In this document: positions 18,424 through 26,976 of the stretch, in pieces
Layout: each line of letters opens with the position of its first letter
How positions within the stretch are numbered: position 1 is the first letter of the stretch
The notes under the pieces: generated by a model
Told to the model about the DNA's origin: nothing
Seen by the model: only the letters and a program-made list of their open reading frames with translations
Database searches by the model: none
Position numbers and translations under genes: made by a program
Assembly (NCBI GenBank): GCA_965220305.1
Contig: OZ244817.1
Span: 3,596,001 to 3,660,000, forward strand
Length of the DNA: 64,000 nucleotides
Reading direction: 5' to 3'
Source: G965220305 sp965220305
Lineage (GTDB): Bacteria > Chloroflexota > Dehalococcoidia > Lucifugimonadales > UBA3495

Positions 18424-19662
18424 TTGGACTTCGCCTACCACTATACCGATGAACAGGAGCGATTCCGGCGGGAAGTCGCCGACTACTTGCATGCCCCCCT
18501 ATCCAGCAGGGTGTCCGGGGAGGGCGGTGGATATGCCGGTTCAATTATGGACTGGGAACAAGTCCATTCGTTGAAGCAACGTTTGGGGGCAAAGGGGTGG
18601 CTCCTGCCTTCCCCGGGCCAAATGGGGCATACCCAGGGTCTAACCCAGCCCTACCGGCTGGTACTGTGGGAAGAGCTGGAAAAACGCGGCCTGTTGGCGA
18701 TGCTTGCGGAAGCAGGGTGGTGCCTTGGCGGAGCAATCGCCCAGTGGGGTGTGGGCGGGCAAGTCGATACTTTCCTGCCAGCCCTGGGCAGGGGCGAATT
18801 CTCCTTCTGGCGGCAGGCCATCGACCCCCCTATTGGGCTGCCAGCGGTAGAGTTGTCCATCAAGGCCACCGAGGACGGCGACGACTACATCCTGGAAGGA
18901 GAAGCCCTGTTTGTAGGGATGGCTCCGCGCCCCGACTGGCTTTGGACTCTGGCATGTATTCAGCGGGAGGGCGTTGGCGGCGGCGACGCCGTCAGTTTCC
19001 TGGTCCCGGCCCGCCAGAAGGGCATTTCATTGTCCACGCCTCGCCGCTTGGTTGACGGTGCGGTGAACCCGGTGGAATTCGACCAAGTCAGGGTTCCCCG
19101 TTCCAGTATGCTGGGCCAGGAAGGGGATGGTTGGTCCCTGATGGCGTCTTCCCTGCTTTGGGAGCAGGCATTATGCCACCCCCAGCGGGCTGATAGCGTC
19201 CTGGAAGGGCTGATGCGGTACGCCAACGAAACTGCCCGCGATGGGGTGACGCTCAGCGAGTTGCCGGTGTACCAGCAACTGCTTATGGAAGCGTACACCA
19301 ACAGCCGCCTGTTGCGCCTCTTCCGGACCCGGGATGCCTGGCTGCGGGACTCCAATTCGGCCATCACTTACCAGGAGGCCCAGACTCGCGCTTGGGAAAA
19401 GCGGACCGCCCTGCGTCAAGCGGAGATTGTGCGCGAAGTGATGGGACTGTATTCCCTCTTGGACTCCCGAGACCCCCGGTCGCCCGCCGGGGGCACGTTT
19501 GAAATGCAGCAGAGAAGCAGCCTGGCCCAGCAGGAACAAGCTCCCGAGGTGGAGGGGGATGCCAGTGCGATTGCCCGGCATCTTGGGCTGGGACAGCCAA
19601 GCCAAAGCTCTTCGGTCGGACCAGCCTTGAGCGTTCCGGCTCGCGCAATTCCATTCGTGTAG
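18424..19662 (+). CDS. Acyl-CoA dehydrogenase family protein
   Basis: A 412-residue, full-length family member, more diverged than its neighbours. N-terminus YHYTDEQERFRREVADYLHA is typical; the substrate/FAD segment that reads FSEPNAGSD in the first gene is altered to AIDPPIGLPAVELS here, so key FAD-contact positions have changed. The C-terminus has FEMQQRSSLAQQEQAPEVEG then IARHLGLGQ. Start is TTG with GGAG 9 bases upstream. It may be the non-catalytic partner in a heteromeric enzyme, as in actinobacterial FadE pairs; that is inference. Confidence 0.82.
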   Translation: MDFAYHYTDEQERFRREVADYLHAPLSSRVSGEGGGYAGSIMDWEQVHSLKQRLGAKGWLLPSPGQMGHTQGLTQPYRLVLWEELEKRGLLAMLAEAGWCLGGAIAQWGVGGQVDTFLPALGRGEFSFWRQAIDPPIGLPAVELSIKATEDGDDYILEGEALFVGMAPRPDWLWTLACIQREGVGGGDAVSFLVPARQKGISLSTPRRLVDGAVNPVEFDQVRVPRSSMLGQEGDGWSLMASSLLWEQALCHPQRADSVLEGLMRYANETARDGVTLSELPVYQQLLMEAYTNSRLLRLFRTRDAWLRDSNSAITYQEAQTRAWEKRTALRQAEIVREVMGLYSLLDSRDPRSPAGGTFEMQQRSSLAQQEQAPEVEGDASAIARHLGLGQPSQSSSVGPALSVPARAIPFV

Positions 19663-19724
19663 CGGCAGCCCTGCGCCTTTAGGTTAGGTCGCAAGCGGAA
19701 CACTATCGCCCTTTGGGAGGACTC

Positions 19725-20879
19725 ATGGACCTGGCGCTTAACGAAATCCAGAACATGCTTCAGGGCGTCGCTCGGGAGTTCATGGAAGCGGAAATGCCCA
19801 AATCTCGGGTGCTGGAAATCGACGACAGCCCGGAGGGCTTCGCCCCGGAACTCTGGGAGCAGATGTGCCAACTTGGCTGGTCCGGCATGGGTATTCCCGA
19901 AGAATACGGCGGTTCCGGGAATTCCTTCACCGACCTGGGCGTAGTGTATGAGGTGTTGGGCCACTATGCCTGCCCCACGCCTCATCACTCCTCAGCCGTC
20001 CTCTGCGCCCAAGCCATCCTGGAAGCGGGGGATGAGTCCCAGAAACAGGCCCTCTTGCCCAACATCGCATCGGGCCAGCAGATTTATTCCTTCGCCTTCA
20101 CGGAACCCGAGTACGGTTGGGGAGCCAATAATGTTCAGTTTCGGGCGGAGCGGCGGAACGGTTCCTTCGTCCTCACGGGCGACAAGCTCTTCGTTCCCGA
20201 CGCCAACGTCGCCGACCAGCTATTGGTGGTGGCCCGCACGTCCGGCGGTCCGACACCGGAGGAAGGCTTGACGCTGTTGCTGGTCAACAAAGACGCCCCG
20301 GGAGTTTCGGTGCGGGTGCAAACGGGCTGGATCGGTCCAAAGGTTTGCGAGGTAAACCTGCGGAACGTGGCGGTGTCCGATTCCCAGGTGTTGGGTCCGG
20401 TGGACGGAGCTTGGCCTGCCATAGAGAAGACCATGGACCGGGCTACGGCGGTCCTCAGCGCCTATATGGCCGGGGGAACTCAGCGGGTGTATGAGATGGC
20501 GCAGGAGTACAGCCAGACCCGCATCGCCTTCGGCGTTCCCATAGGAACCTTCCAGCGGGTGCAGGACCACGTGATTGAAGCCCTAAACCAGGCCGACGCG
20601 GGCAAATGGTCAACCTACGAGGCCCTATCCCTCTTGGACCAGGAGCAGCCCGGGGCCTCTGTCAGCGTCTCCATGGCCAAGGCCGTGGTTAGCGCCGGGT
20701 TCCCCAGGGCCTGTGAGGAATCGCACCACGTACACGCGGGCATCGGCACCGACTTGGAGTTCGGGCTGACCCAGTACACCAAGCGGGCCCGGACTCTGCA
20801 ACACTACCTGGGGGATGCTATCTTTCACCGGGCGCGCATGGCCCGGTTGATGAAGGGGCAGCAGGCGAGCGGGCCTTAA
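19725..20879 (+). CDS. Acyl-CoA dehydrogenase family protein
   Basis: A 384-residue protein of the shorter FadE-beta-like type. Features: MGIPEEYGGSGNSFTDLGVV, FTEPEYGWGANNVQFRAERR, RIAFGVPIGTFQRVQDHVIE and a final HHVHAGIGTDLEFGLTQYTK, the region holding the FAD adenine contacts. The ATG at 19725 follows GGGAGG by 4 bases; an upstream TTG at 19713 would overlap the binding site and is rejected. Its stop overlaps the stop of the convergent SDR gene by four bases (shared TTAA). Confidence 0.9.
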   Translation: MDLALNEIQNMLQGVAREFMEAEMPKSRVLEIDDSPEGFAPELWEQMCQLGWSGMGIPEEYGGSGNSFTDLGVVYEVLGHYACPTPHHSSAVLCAQAILEAGDESQKQALLPNIASGQQIYSFAFTEPEYGWGANNVQFRAERRNGSFVLTGDKLFVPDANVADQLLVVARTSGGPTPEEGLTLLLVNKDAPGVSVRVQTGWIGPKVCEVNLRNVAVSDSQVLGPVDGAWPAIEKTMDRATAVLSAYMAGGTQRVYEMAQEYSQTRIAFGVPIGTFQRVQDHVIEALNQADAGKWSTYEALSLLDQEQPGASVSVSMAKAVVSAGFPRACEESHHVHAGIGTDLEFGLTQYTKRARTLQHYLGDAIFHRARMARLMKGQQASGP

Positions 20880-21628
20880 ATTCCCCAGGTCTTGCCGAAC
20901 TCGTCGCGGCTCACTATTTGCCCGGTGAAGCTCTGGGCCGTCTGCTGCGCCAACCAGACCACCGGCGGGCCGACCACGTCCGCCTCGTCCCACCCGGTCC
21001 AATCGAAGTCCGGCGGGCGCACCATTACGGCCCCCTCGGTCTTGATGCCGCCGGGATTCAGAGCATTGACCGCAATGTTGTACTCCTCCATCTCCAGGGC
21101 CAACCCCTGGGTCATCATGTTCAACCCGGACTTGGTTACGGCGTAGCTGATGCCCCGGGCCCGCGCCCGGTCCGCGGCGCCGGAAGTGATGTTGATGATG
21201 CTGCCGCTACGTTGCTCAATCATCACGGGCAGCAGGTGCTTACAACAAAGAAATGGGCCCCGCAGGTTCACACGCATGGTCAGGTCCCAGTGTCGGGTCT
21301 GCAATTCCAGCAACCCCACGTTTACCTGAACACCGGCGTTGTTCACCACCGCGTCGATGCGGCCGTAGGCGTCCACCACCGCTTGACCCAACGCCTGCAC
21401 CTGCTCTTCGTCGGTAACGTCGCAGCGCACCGCCAGGGCTTCACCTCCCGCCGCCTCTATATCCGCTACCGTTTGGTAGATGGTGCCCGGTAGCCTTCTT
21501 CCTTCCTCCTCGGTCCGGCCCACCACCACCACCCTGCCCCCTTCCTGTCCGCAGACCTTGGCTATGGCCTTGCCTATGCCCCGGCTGGAGCCGGTGACTA
21601 TTATTACTTTGCCGTCTATCGCACCCAT
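20876..21628 (-). CDS. Short-chain dehydrogenase/reductase (SDR)
   Basis: A 250-residue classical SDR: cofactor motif TGSSRGIG at residues about 12-19, NNAG, catalytic Ser in INITSGAADR, and YAVTK for Tyr/Lys. It carries an insertion-type C-terminus ending QSFTGQIVSRDEFGKTWGI. The ATG at 21628 has AAGGAGGA four bases upstream; the longer open frame is not needed. Likely oxidises a hydroxyacyl-CoA or other secondary alcohol in the surrounding catabolic cluster. Confidence 0.92.
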   Translation of the reverse strand: MGAIDGKVIIVTGSSRGIGKAIAKVCGQEGGRVVVVGRTEEEGRRLPGTIYQTVADIEAAGGEALAVRCDVTDEEQVQALGQAVVDAYGRIDAVVNNAGVQVNVGLLELQTRHWDLTMRVNLRGPFLCCKHLLPVMIEQRSGSIINITSGAADRARARGISYAVTKSGLNMMTQGLALEMEEYNIAVNALNPGGIKTEGAVMVRPPDFDWTGWDEADVVGPPVVWLAQQTAQSFTGQIVSRDEFGKTWGI

Positions 21629-21932
21629 AGGGTCCTCCTTACGTTGGTCTGAAAGGCTTGAATTGTTCACCCTCACCGTTGCTAGCTGACCCGAGCGAGC
21701 TTCCTTGACGGGAGGACGATAGCACACTTATAAGGCCCTTTGACACCTGGCGGTTCTCTGCGGGCAGAGGCGTTGGGCCAGGGCCTTCTTGGCTGTTTGC
21801 ATGGCTTGGGTGAATCACATCTTGCGGCCATCGGGTCAGATTGTCCAGTCTCCGCCCTTCCAGGCAGGTTGATTCTTGACCGCCCCGAAGGGCCCGTATA
21901 AACTTTCCGGCAAATGGCCGCCGGAGGTGCAT

Positions 21933-22391
21933 GTGTCTACACAGTCCAGCTTTCTGACCGAGAAGATGCGCCAGCAGGCCATCGGTGTAGCGGGCCCTTC
22001 GGCTACGCTTGAGGTGGAAAAGGGCGCAATCATCAAGTTTGCTCAGGCCATTGGCGACGAAAACCCGGTCTTCAATGATGAAGCGGAGGCCAGAAGAGGG
22101 CCCTACGGCACGTTAATCGCCCCTCCGACTTTCCTGCGTCTGGCCAGCGCTGTGCGCCCGGAGTTGCCCTTCGAGGTACCCTTCGACCGGCGACTCGACG
22201 GCGGGAGCGACTGGGAGTATTTTTATCCCGTTCGTCCCGGCGACCGGATCAACACCGTCTCGCGCATTGCCGACCTGGCGGAGCGTAACGGGCGGTTGGG
22301 GGTTATGCTCATCACCACCATCTTGACCACTTACACCAACCAGTTCGACGAGGTGGTTGCCACCCAGACAGTCACGTCCATCCGCTATTGA
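21933..22391 (+). CDS. MaoC-like/FAS1-type dehydratase (N-terminal hotdog domain)
   Basis: A 152-residue single hotdog-fold protein like the N-terminal half of MaoC hydratases (FAS1_DH_region type): EVEKGAIIKFAQAIGDENPV, YGTLIAPPTFL, WEYFYPVRPGDRINTVSRIA, and a VIT-like tail. The start is GTG at 21933 with GGAGG five bases upstream; an upstream TTG is possible. These proteins hydrate enoyl-CoA, usually with a partner hotdog subunit, which is not next to it here. It fits the beta-oxidation genes around it. Confidence 0.82.
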   Translation: MSTQSSFLTEKMRQQAIGVAGPSATLEVEKGAIIKFAQAIGDENPVFNDEAEARRGPYGTLIAPPTFLRLASAVRPELPFEVPFDRRLDGGSDWEYFYPVRPGDRINTVSRIADLAERNGRLGVMLITTILTTYTNQFDEVVATQTVTSIRY

Positions 22392-22403
22392 GGGCCTGGC
22401 GCC

Positions 22404-22754
22404 CTAACCATCCGGCAAGTATTTTGAGATGGCGCATCCTGGAGTGGGCCTCTCCGGGAACTCGTGACAGCGTTGCGGACGCTGTTCATAGATTCGGCAC
22501 CCGTTGGTGGCCTGGTCCAACATGGGACAGTGTTCCCCGTCGTGCTCGGTAAAACGCACCCAACCAGCGCCATTGGACCGGGTGGAGATGTGGGCGGTTA
22601 CCCCCAATCGGCTGGCTTCCTCTCGGAAACCGGGCACCTCTTCCTTGGTGAGTTCGAGAATAAGAGGGCCTCGACAGCACATCGCTCCGCATTGTTCCAT
22701 GCAAATACGGCTGGCCTCTGTTGATGTTAGACCTGGATAAGTGTCACCGGGCAT
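22404..22754 (-). CDS. YkgJ-family cysteine cluster protein
   Basis: A 116-residue protein with the zinc/iron-chelating YkgJ-like pattern: CMEQCGAMCC near residue 18-27, then CPMLD, CRIYEQRPQRCHEFP. The seven ordered Cys residues probably bind a metal or Fe-S cluster. Role of the family is unknown. GGGAGGGA lies 3 bases before the ATG. Convergent with the MaoC-like gene, 12 bases apart. Confidence 0.88.
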   Translation of the reverse strand: MPGDTYPGLTSTEASRICMEQCGAMCCRGPLILELTKEEVPGFREEASRLGVTAHISTRSNGAGWVRFTEHDGEHCPMLDQATNGCRIYEQRPQRCHEFPERPTPGCAISKYLPDG

Positions 22755-22937
22755 CGTCCCTCCCTGCGCGTACCATCCTACTGCATGTGAGGGCCAGGTA
22801 AAAGGATGAACCCCCCTATTTTCGTGGGAATTACGGTGGGGTGTGGTGGTCTGCCTGTTGGGACGATGTTGACTCTACCTGGAGAGTTGAAAGACCCTGA
22901 AGGGGAGGACCAGGGCAATGGCATTTGGACCGAGCCT

Positions 22938-23036
22938 ACCGTCATTCCCGCGAAGGCGGGAATCTAAGGGTGGGGGCTTGCGCTGTCCGGGGACTTTGGA
23001 CCATTCGCTCCGCTCGTAGTGACAATCGAAAGACCC
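22938..23036. repeat. Dispersed intergenic repeat, copy A
   Basis: About 99 bases that recur with few changes at 41334-41433. It begins with the palindromic unit CATTCCCGCGAAGGCGGGAA and ends in AATCGAAAGACCC. A diverged relative is at 6.4 kb. Confidence 0.8.
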
Positions 23037-23048
23037 TGGTCCTCCCCA

Positions 23049-23232
23049 CAGGGCCTTTTCATTCTCGTCTCACCTGGTCATCCCGTACTTTTCTGTCATT
23101 CTGAGCAGAGCGAAGAATCTAAAGTTCTTGCCCACATCGCCTTTCTTCGGTACTCGGACGAGGTCCCGGATGAAGGATTTCAGATTCTTCGCTTCGCTCA
23201 GAATGACATTTGCTGAAAATGAAAAGGCCCTG
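23049..23232. repeat. Nested inverted-repeat element
   Basis: Outer arms CAGGGCCTTTTCATT (23049-23063) and AATGAAAAGGCCCTG (23218-23232) are exact reverse complements. Inside them, 23094-23120 and 23182-23208 form a 27-base inverted repeat with two mismatches. The gap 22755-23346 holds only this element, copy A of the dispersed repeat and a short leader; no gene is seen. Confidence 0.8.
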
Positions 23233-23346
23233 TCCTCCCCTGCCCCTTTGTTCCCAACAGACGTTCAAATGGAGTAATATTGGGAAATTAAGCTAAGGTC
23301 GCCACAGGCCCCATTTGCTTCGGCTTGTGACGCGGCGAGGAAAAGA

Positions 23347-24555
23347 ATGAGCGTTGGCACAACGGGCGAGGCTGTCATTCTGAGCGCTGTACGGACTCCC
23401 ATAGGGCGAATCCAAGGCTCCTTGAGTCAGGTACCCACGGCGGAGCTGGGGGCCGTGGCCGTCCGCGCCGCTGTTGAACGTGCCCAGTTGCCTGACCCAG
23501 CGGCAGTCGATGAGGTTCTGATGGGCAACGTGGTATCCGCCGGCCTGGGCCAGAACGTTGCCCGCCAGTGCTCCATTCTCGGGGGGCTGCCCGCCAGTGT
23601 GGGAGCCACTACGTTGAATAAGGTCTGCGGGGCCAGCCTGAAGACGGTCATGCTGGCCGCCCAGGCGGTACGTGCCCAGGACGGCGACCTGTTCGTCGTG
23701 GGGGGTGTGGAAAATATGAGCCGAGCGCCCCACCTGGTGGATGGGCGCATGGGCCAGTTGCGCTTCGGAAACTCCACCCTGCGGGACTCGCTCACCGTTG
23801 ACGGGCTTTGGTGCGCCTTCGAGGACTGGGCTATGGGTAACGCCGCTGAGTTCATCGCCGAGGAATTTGAAGTGTCCCGCGAAGCCATGGACCAGTATGC
23901 CCTGGGCAGCCACCGAAAAGCGGTTGCCGCCATCGACTCCGGCAAGTTCCGGCAGGAGATCACTCCGGTGTGGGTGGAGCAGCGGGGCGGCGACAAGTGC
24001 GCTGTAGACACGGACCAATCCCCCCGTCGTGACACGTCCCTGGAGGCTCTCCAAGCGCTGAGGCCGGCGTTCAAAAATGGGGGCCGGGTAACTGCGGGCA
24101 ACGCACCCGGGTTGAATGACGCGGCTGCGGCCCTGGTGGTTTCCAGCCGCGGCTACGCCCAGGGCATCGGCGCTAGACCGCTGGCCCGGGTAGCTGGGTA
24201 CGCCCAGGTGGCTGTGGAGCCCAAGTACATCTTTGCCGCACCGGGGAAGGTGATACCCCGTTTGTTGAAAAAGACGGGCTGGGACCTGGATGACGTTGAC
24301 TTGATCGAGCTCAACGAAGCCTTCGCCGCCCAGGTCCTGGCCAATGGCGACCAACTAGCTGCTCTGGGGTGGGACTGGGACCGGGTGAACGTTAACGGTG
24401 GGGCCATCGCTCTGGGCCATCCCCTGGGGGCCACCGGCACCAGGTTGCTGATAACCCTGTTGTACGCCCTGCTAGACCGGCAATTGGCGCGGGGTATTGC
24501 TTGCCTGTGCCTGGGCGGCGGCGAGGCTGTCGCCGTTGCGGTGGAGGTGGAATAG
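23347..24555 (+). CDS. Acetyl-CoA acetyltransferase (thiolase)
   Basis: A 402-residue thiolase, usual length. Acyl-accepting Cys at about C94 in KVCGASLK, the marker GGVENMSRAPH, the catalytic His at about H358 in NGGAIALGHPLGATG, and the second Cys at about C388 in CLGGGEA. It cleaves beta-ketoacyl-CoA or condenses acetyl-CoA. Upstream lies a repeat-rich 590-base gap, so it starts its own transcript; it precedes a flavoprotein gene by 30 bases. Confidence 0.93.
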   Translation: MSVGTTGEAVILSAVRTPIGRIQGSLSQVPTAELGAVAVRAAVERAQLPDPAAVDEVLMGNVVSAGLGQNVARQCSILGGLPASVGATTLNKVCGASLKTVMLAAQAVRAQDGDLFVVGGVENMSRAPHLVDGRMGQLRFGNSTLRDSLTVDGLWCAFEDWAMGNAAEFIAEEFEVSREAMDQYALGSHRKAVAAIDSGKFRQEITPVWVEQRGGDKCAVDTDQSPRRDTSLEALQALRPAFKNGGRVTAGNAPGLNDAAAALVVSSRGYAQGIGARPLARVAGYAQVAVEPKYIFAAPGKVIPRLLKKTGWDLDDVDLIELNEAFAAQVLANGDQLAALGWDWDRVNVNGGAIALGHPLGATGTRLLITLLYALLDRQLARGIACLCLGGGEAVAVAVEVE

Positions 24556-24585
24556 TGGGCTGGGCCTTGCGCCAGGAAAGACCTG

Positions 24586-25746
24586 GTGTTAGCTAATACG
24601 GAGCTATTGATTGTTGGCGCTGGCCCCTTCGGCCTGGCTATGGCCGCCGTGGCCCGGCATGAGTGCGTCGACCACCTGGTGGTTGGCCGTGCTATGGAGT
24701 CCTGGAAGAGCCATATGCCCCAAGGTATGGTGCTCCGCTCGAACTGCGATTGGCACCTGGACCCGCTGAATATCCACACCATCGACTGTTACCTGCAGGA
24801 GAAGGGCTTGGCCCGGGAGGACGTGGAGCCCCTGTCCCGGGACAGGTACCTGGCCTATTCCGATTGGTTCCAACGCGAGAAGGGCATAGAAGTCCTGCCA
24901 TCTTACGTACAACGCTTGGACTACGCCAGAGGCGCCGGGCTACCGTTCCTGGCTACCCTGGAGGATGGGGAGGGCATTCGGGCCCGGAAGGTGGTGCTGG
25001 CCCTGGGGTTTCAGTACTTCAAGTATGTTCCACCGGAGTTGGCGGCGCTTCTTCCCGAGGGCTCCTACTCCCATACCTTCGACCTCGTCGATTTTGGCCC
25101 CCTGGCCGGCAAGCGGTGCCTGATAATCGGAGGACGGCAGAGCGCCTTTGAGTGGGCCGCCTTGCTTCACGAAGCCAGCGCAGCCGAGGTCCATGTGTCC
25201 CACCGTCACGAAACGCCGCAGTTTGAGCCCTCCAGCTGGCAATGGCTGGACCAACTCATTGCCAATACCCTCGGTGAACCCGGCTGGTACCGGCGGCTGT
25301 CGCCGGACCAACGTGACGACCTGGGCCGCCGCTTCTGGGCCGAAGGAAGGCTCAAGCTGGAGCCCTGGTTGAAACCTCGAATTGGTCACCCCTCGGTAAG
25401 AATTTGGCCCCGTTCCCAGGTGGTGGCTTGCGAAGAGAATTTGGCAGGAGGAATGAGAGTTACCTTCGACGGAGGAGAGAATATTCAGGTTGACCATGTG
25501 GTGCTGGCTACTGGATTTCGGGTAGACATGGACCGAGTGCCCTTCCTGTCCGGTGGCAACATCCCGGAAGCCCTGGACTTGAACAACGGCTATCCGGTCT
25601 TGGACGAATGTTTCCAGACCAGCGTACCCGGCCTTTTCGTGACCAGTCTAGCCGCCGCCCAGGACTTTGGGCCCTTCCTGGGGTTCACAGTTAGCGTAGG
25701 GGCGTCGGCCAGGGTCATCTCTTCGGCCTTGAAGCGCGCAGAGTAA
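24586..25746 (+). CDS. FAD/NAD(P)-binding flavoprotein monooxygenase-like oxidoreductase
   Basis: A 386-residue protein with an N-terminal FAD Rossmann motif LLIVGAGPFGLAMAA, a second dinucleotide fold CLIIGGRQSAFEWAALLHEA around residue 180, and a closing VVLATGFRVD...GLFVTSLAAAQDFGPF. Layout resembles FMO-like or lysine/ornithine N-hydroxylase-like enzymes. GTG start with AGGAAAG upstream. It follows the thiolase by 30 bases and precedes the 2-hydroxyacid oxidase by 68, suggesting a joint transcript. Substrate unknown. Confidence 0.83.
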   Translation: MLANTELLIVGAGPFGLAMAAVARHECVDHLVVGRAMESWKSHMPQGMVLRSNCDWHLDPLNIHTIDCYLQEKGLAREDVEPLSRDRYLAYSDWFQREKGIEVLPSYVQRLDYARGAGLPFLATLEDGEGIRARKVVLALGFQYFKYVPPELAALLPEGSYSHTFDLVDFGPLAGKRCLIIGGRQSAFEWAALLHEASAAEVHVSHRHETPQFEPSSWQWLDQLIANTLGEPGWYRRLSPDQRDDLGRRFWAEGRLKLEPWLKPRIGHPSVRIWPRSQVVACEENLAGGMRVTFDGGENIQVDHVVLATGFRVDMDRVPFLSGGNIPEALDLNNGYPVLDECFQTSVPGLFVTSLAAAQDFGPFLGFTVSVGASARVISSALKRAE

Positions 25747-25814
25747 TCCCGGACGGCAATTCCCGACAAGGATACTGACCGCGAGGAACTAGAGTCTATT
25801 AAATGGAGGACGCC

Positions 25815-26912
25815 ATGCGACTAGACCCAATCAACCTCTATGACTACGAGGCCCGCGCCAAGCTGGTCCTGCCCCACAACAACTGGGACTTCATCGACGC
25901 CGGTTCGATGGACGAGATTACCACCCGAAGGAATCGGTCAGCTTTTGAGGCGCTCACGCTGCGCCCCCGGTTCCTCCGCGACGTGGACAATCGGGACATC
26001 TCCACAACCGTGCTGGGCGCCCCAATCAGTATGCCCGTAATGGTCTGCCCCGCTGGGCAGCACATGAACGCCCACGCGGAAGGAGAACTGGCCACCGCCC
26101 GAGGCGCTGGGATGTCCGACACTCTTATGCTGCTTAGCACCGGCTCCAACTACAGCTTGGAAGAAGTGGCCGATGCCGCCTCCGGGCCCCTGTGGTTCCA
26201 GCTCTATCACCGAGGGTACCAACGCTCGGAGATGCTGGTGCGTCGAGCCGAGGAAGCGGGGTACAAGGCTGTATGCTTGACCGTGGACACCCCGGCTCCC
26301 AGTCCCAAGGAGCGGGACCTACGCAACCGGATGACCCGTACCATGGAGCAGGGCAACTTCCGGGGTATCTCCGAATCGGAGGGAGAACTGGGCGGCACCG
26401 ACGAGACCCCTGGTTTTAACGTGTCCCGCACCACTCCCCTCACCTGGAAAGAGTTGGAATGGTTGCGCTCCCTCATTTCTTTGCCCATTGTCCTCAAGGG
26501 AATCAGGACCGCCGAGGATGCCCATACCGCCGTGGAATGCGGAGTGGAAGGGATCTTGGTCTCCACCCACGGGGGCCGGCAGCTTGACATGACCCTGGGC
26601 GCCATCGAAATGGTGCCGGAAGTGGTCGAGGCGGTTCAGGGCCGGGCCGAAGTCTACATAGATTCGGGAGTCCGCCGGGGCAGCGACGTGGTCAAGGCGT
26701 TGGCCCTGGGGGCGAGGGCCGTGGCTATTGGGCGACCCCTGTATTGGGGTTTGTCGGTGGACGGGGCAAACGGTGTGCATGGCGTCTTGGAGTTGCTGCG
26801 GGAAGAGATAGACCGTTGCATGGCTTACTGTGGGCAAACCTCCGTTCAGGAACTGGAACCCAACATCATCGGTATCCCCGACGATTGGGGCAACGGAAGT
26901 ATCGACTTCTAA
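25815..26912 (+). CDS. FMN-dependent alpha-hydroxy-acid oxidising protein
   Basis: A 365-residue TIM-barrel enzyme of the glycolate oxidase/lactate dehydrogenase family. Family signature around the active-site His: STHGGRQLD; FMN phosphate site GVRRGSDVVKALALGARAVA; N-terminal NLYDYEARAKLVLPHNNWDF. It oxidises 2-hydroxy acids to 2-oxo acids with FMN. The ATG at 25815 follows GGAGG by 5 bases and is preferred over the ATG at 25803, which would overlap that site. Confidence 0.92.
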   Translation: MRLDPINLYDYEARAKLVLPHNNWDFIDAGSMDEITTRRNRSAFEALTLRPRFLRDVDNRDISTTVLGAPISMPVMVCPAGQHMNAHAEGELATARGAGMSDTLMLLSTGSNYSLEEVADAASGPLWFQLYHRGYQRSEMLVRRAEEAGYKAVCLTVDTPAPSPKERDLRNRMTRTMEQGNFRGISESEGELGGTDETPGFNVSRTTPLTWKELEWLRSLISLPIVLKGIRTAEDAHTAVECGVEGILVSTHGGRQLDMTLGAIEMVPEVVEAVQGRAEVYIDSGVRRGSDVVKALALGARAVAIGRPLYWGLSVDGANGVHGVLELLREEIDRCMAYCGQTSVQELEPNIIGIPDDWGNGSIDF

Positions 26913-26976
26913 CAAGTCTACGGCGCGGTACACCTTGGGCCTTTTGTGCGGGTTAGCGCCAGGCCCGGGGCCTTGG

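Noticed and set aside
23019..23216. Open frame of 65 codons in the repeat region at 23 kb
   Set aside because: It is the translation of the inverted-repeat element, not a protein gene.
22938..23232. Repeats at 23 kb considered as a possible CRISPR array
   Set aside because: No regular repeat-spacer unit; the repeats are inverted and dispersed, and no cas genes are present.
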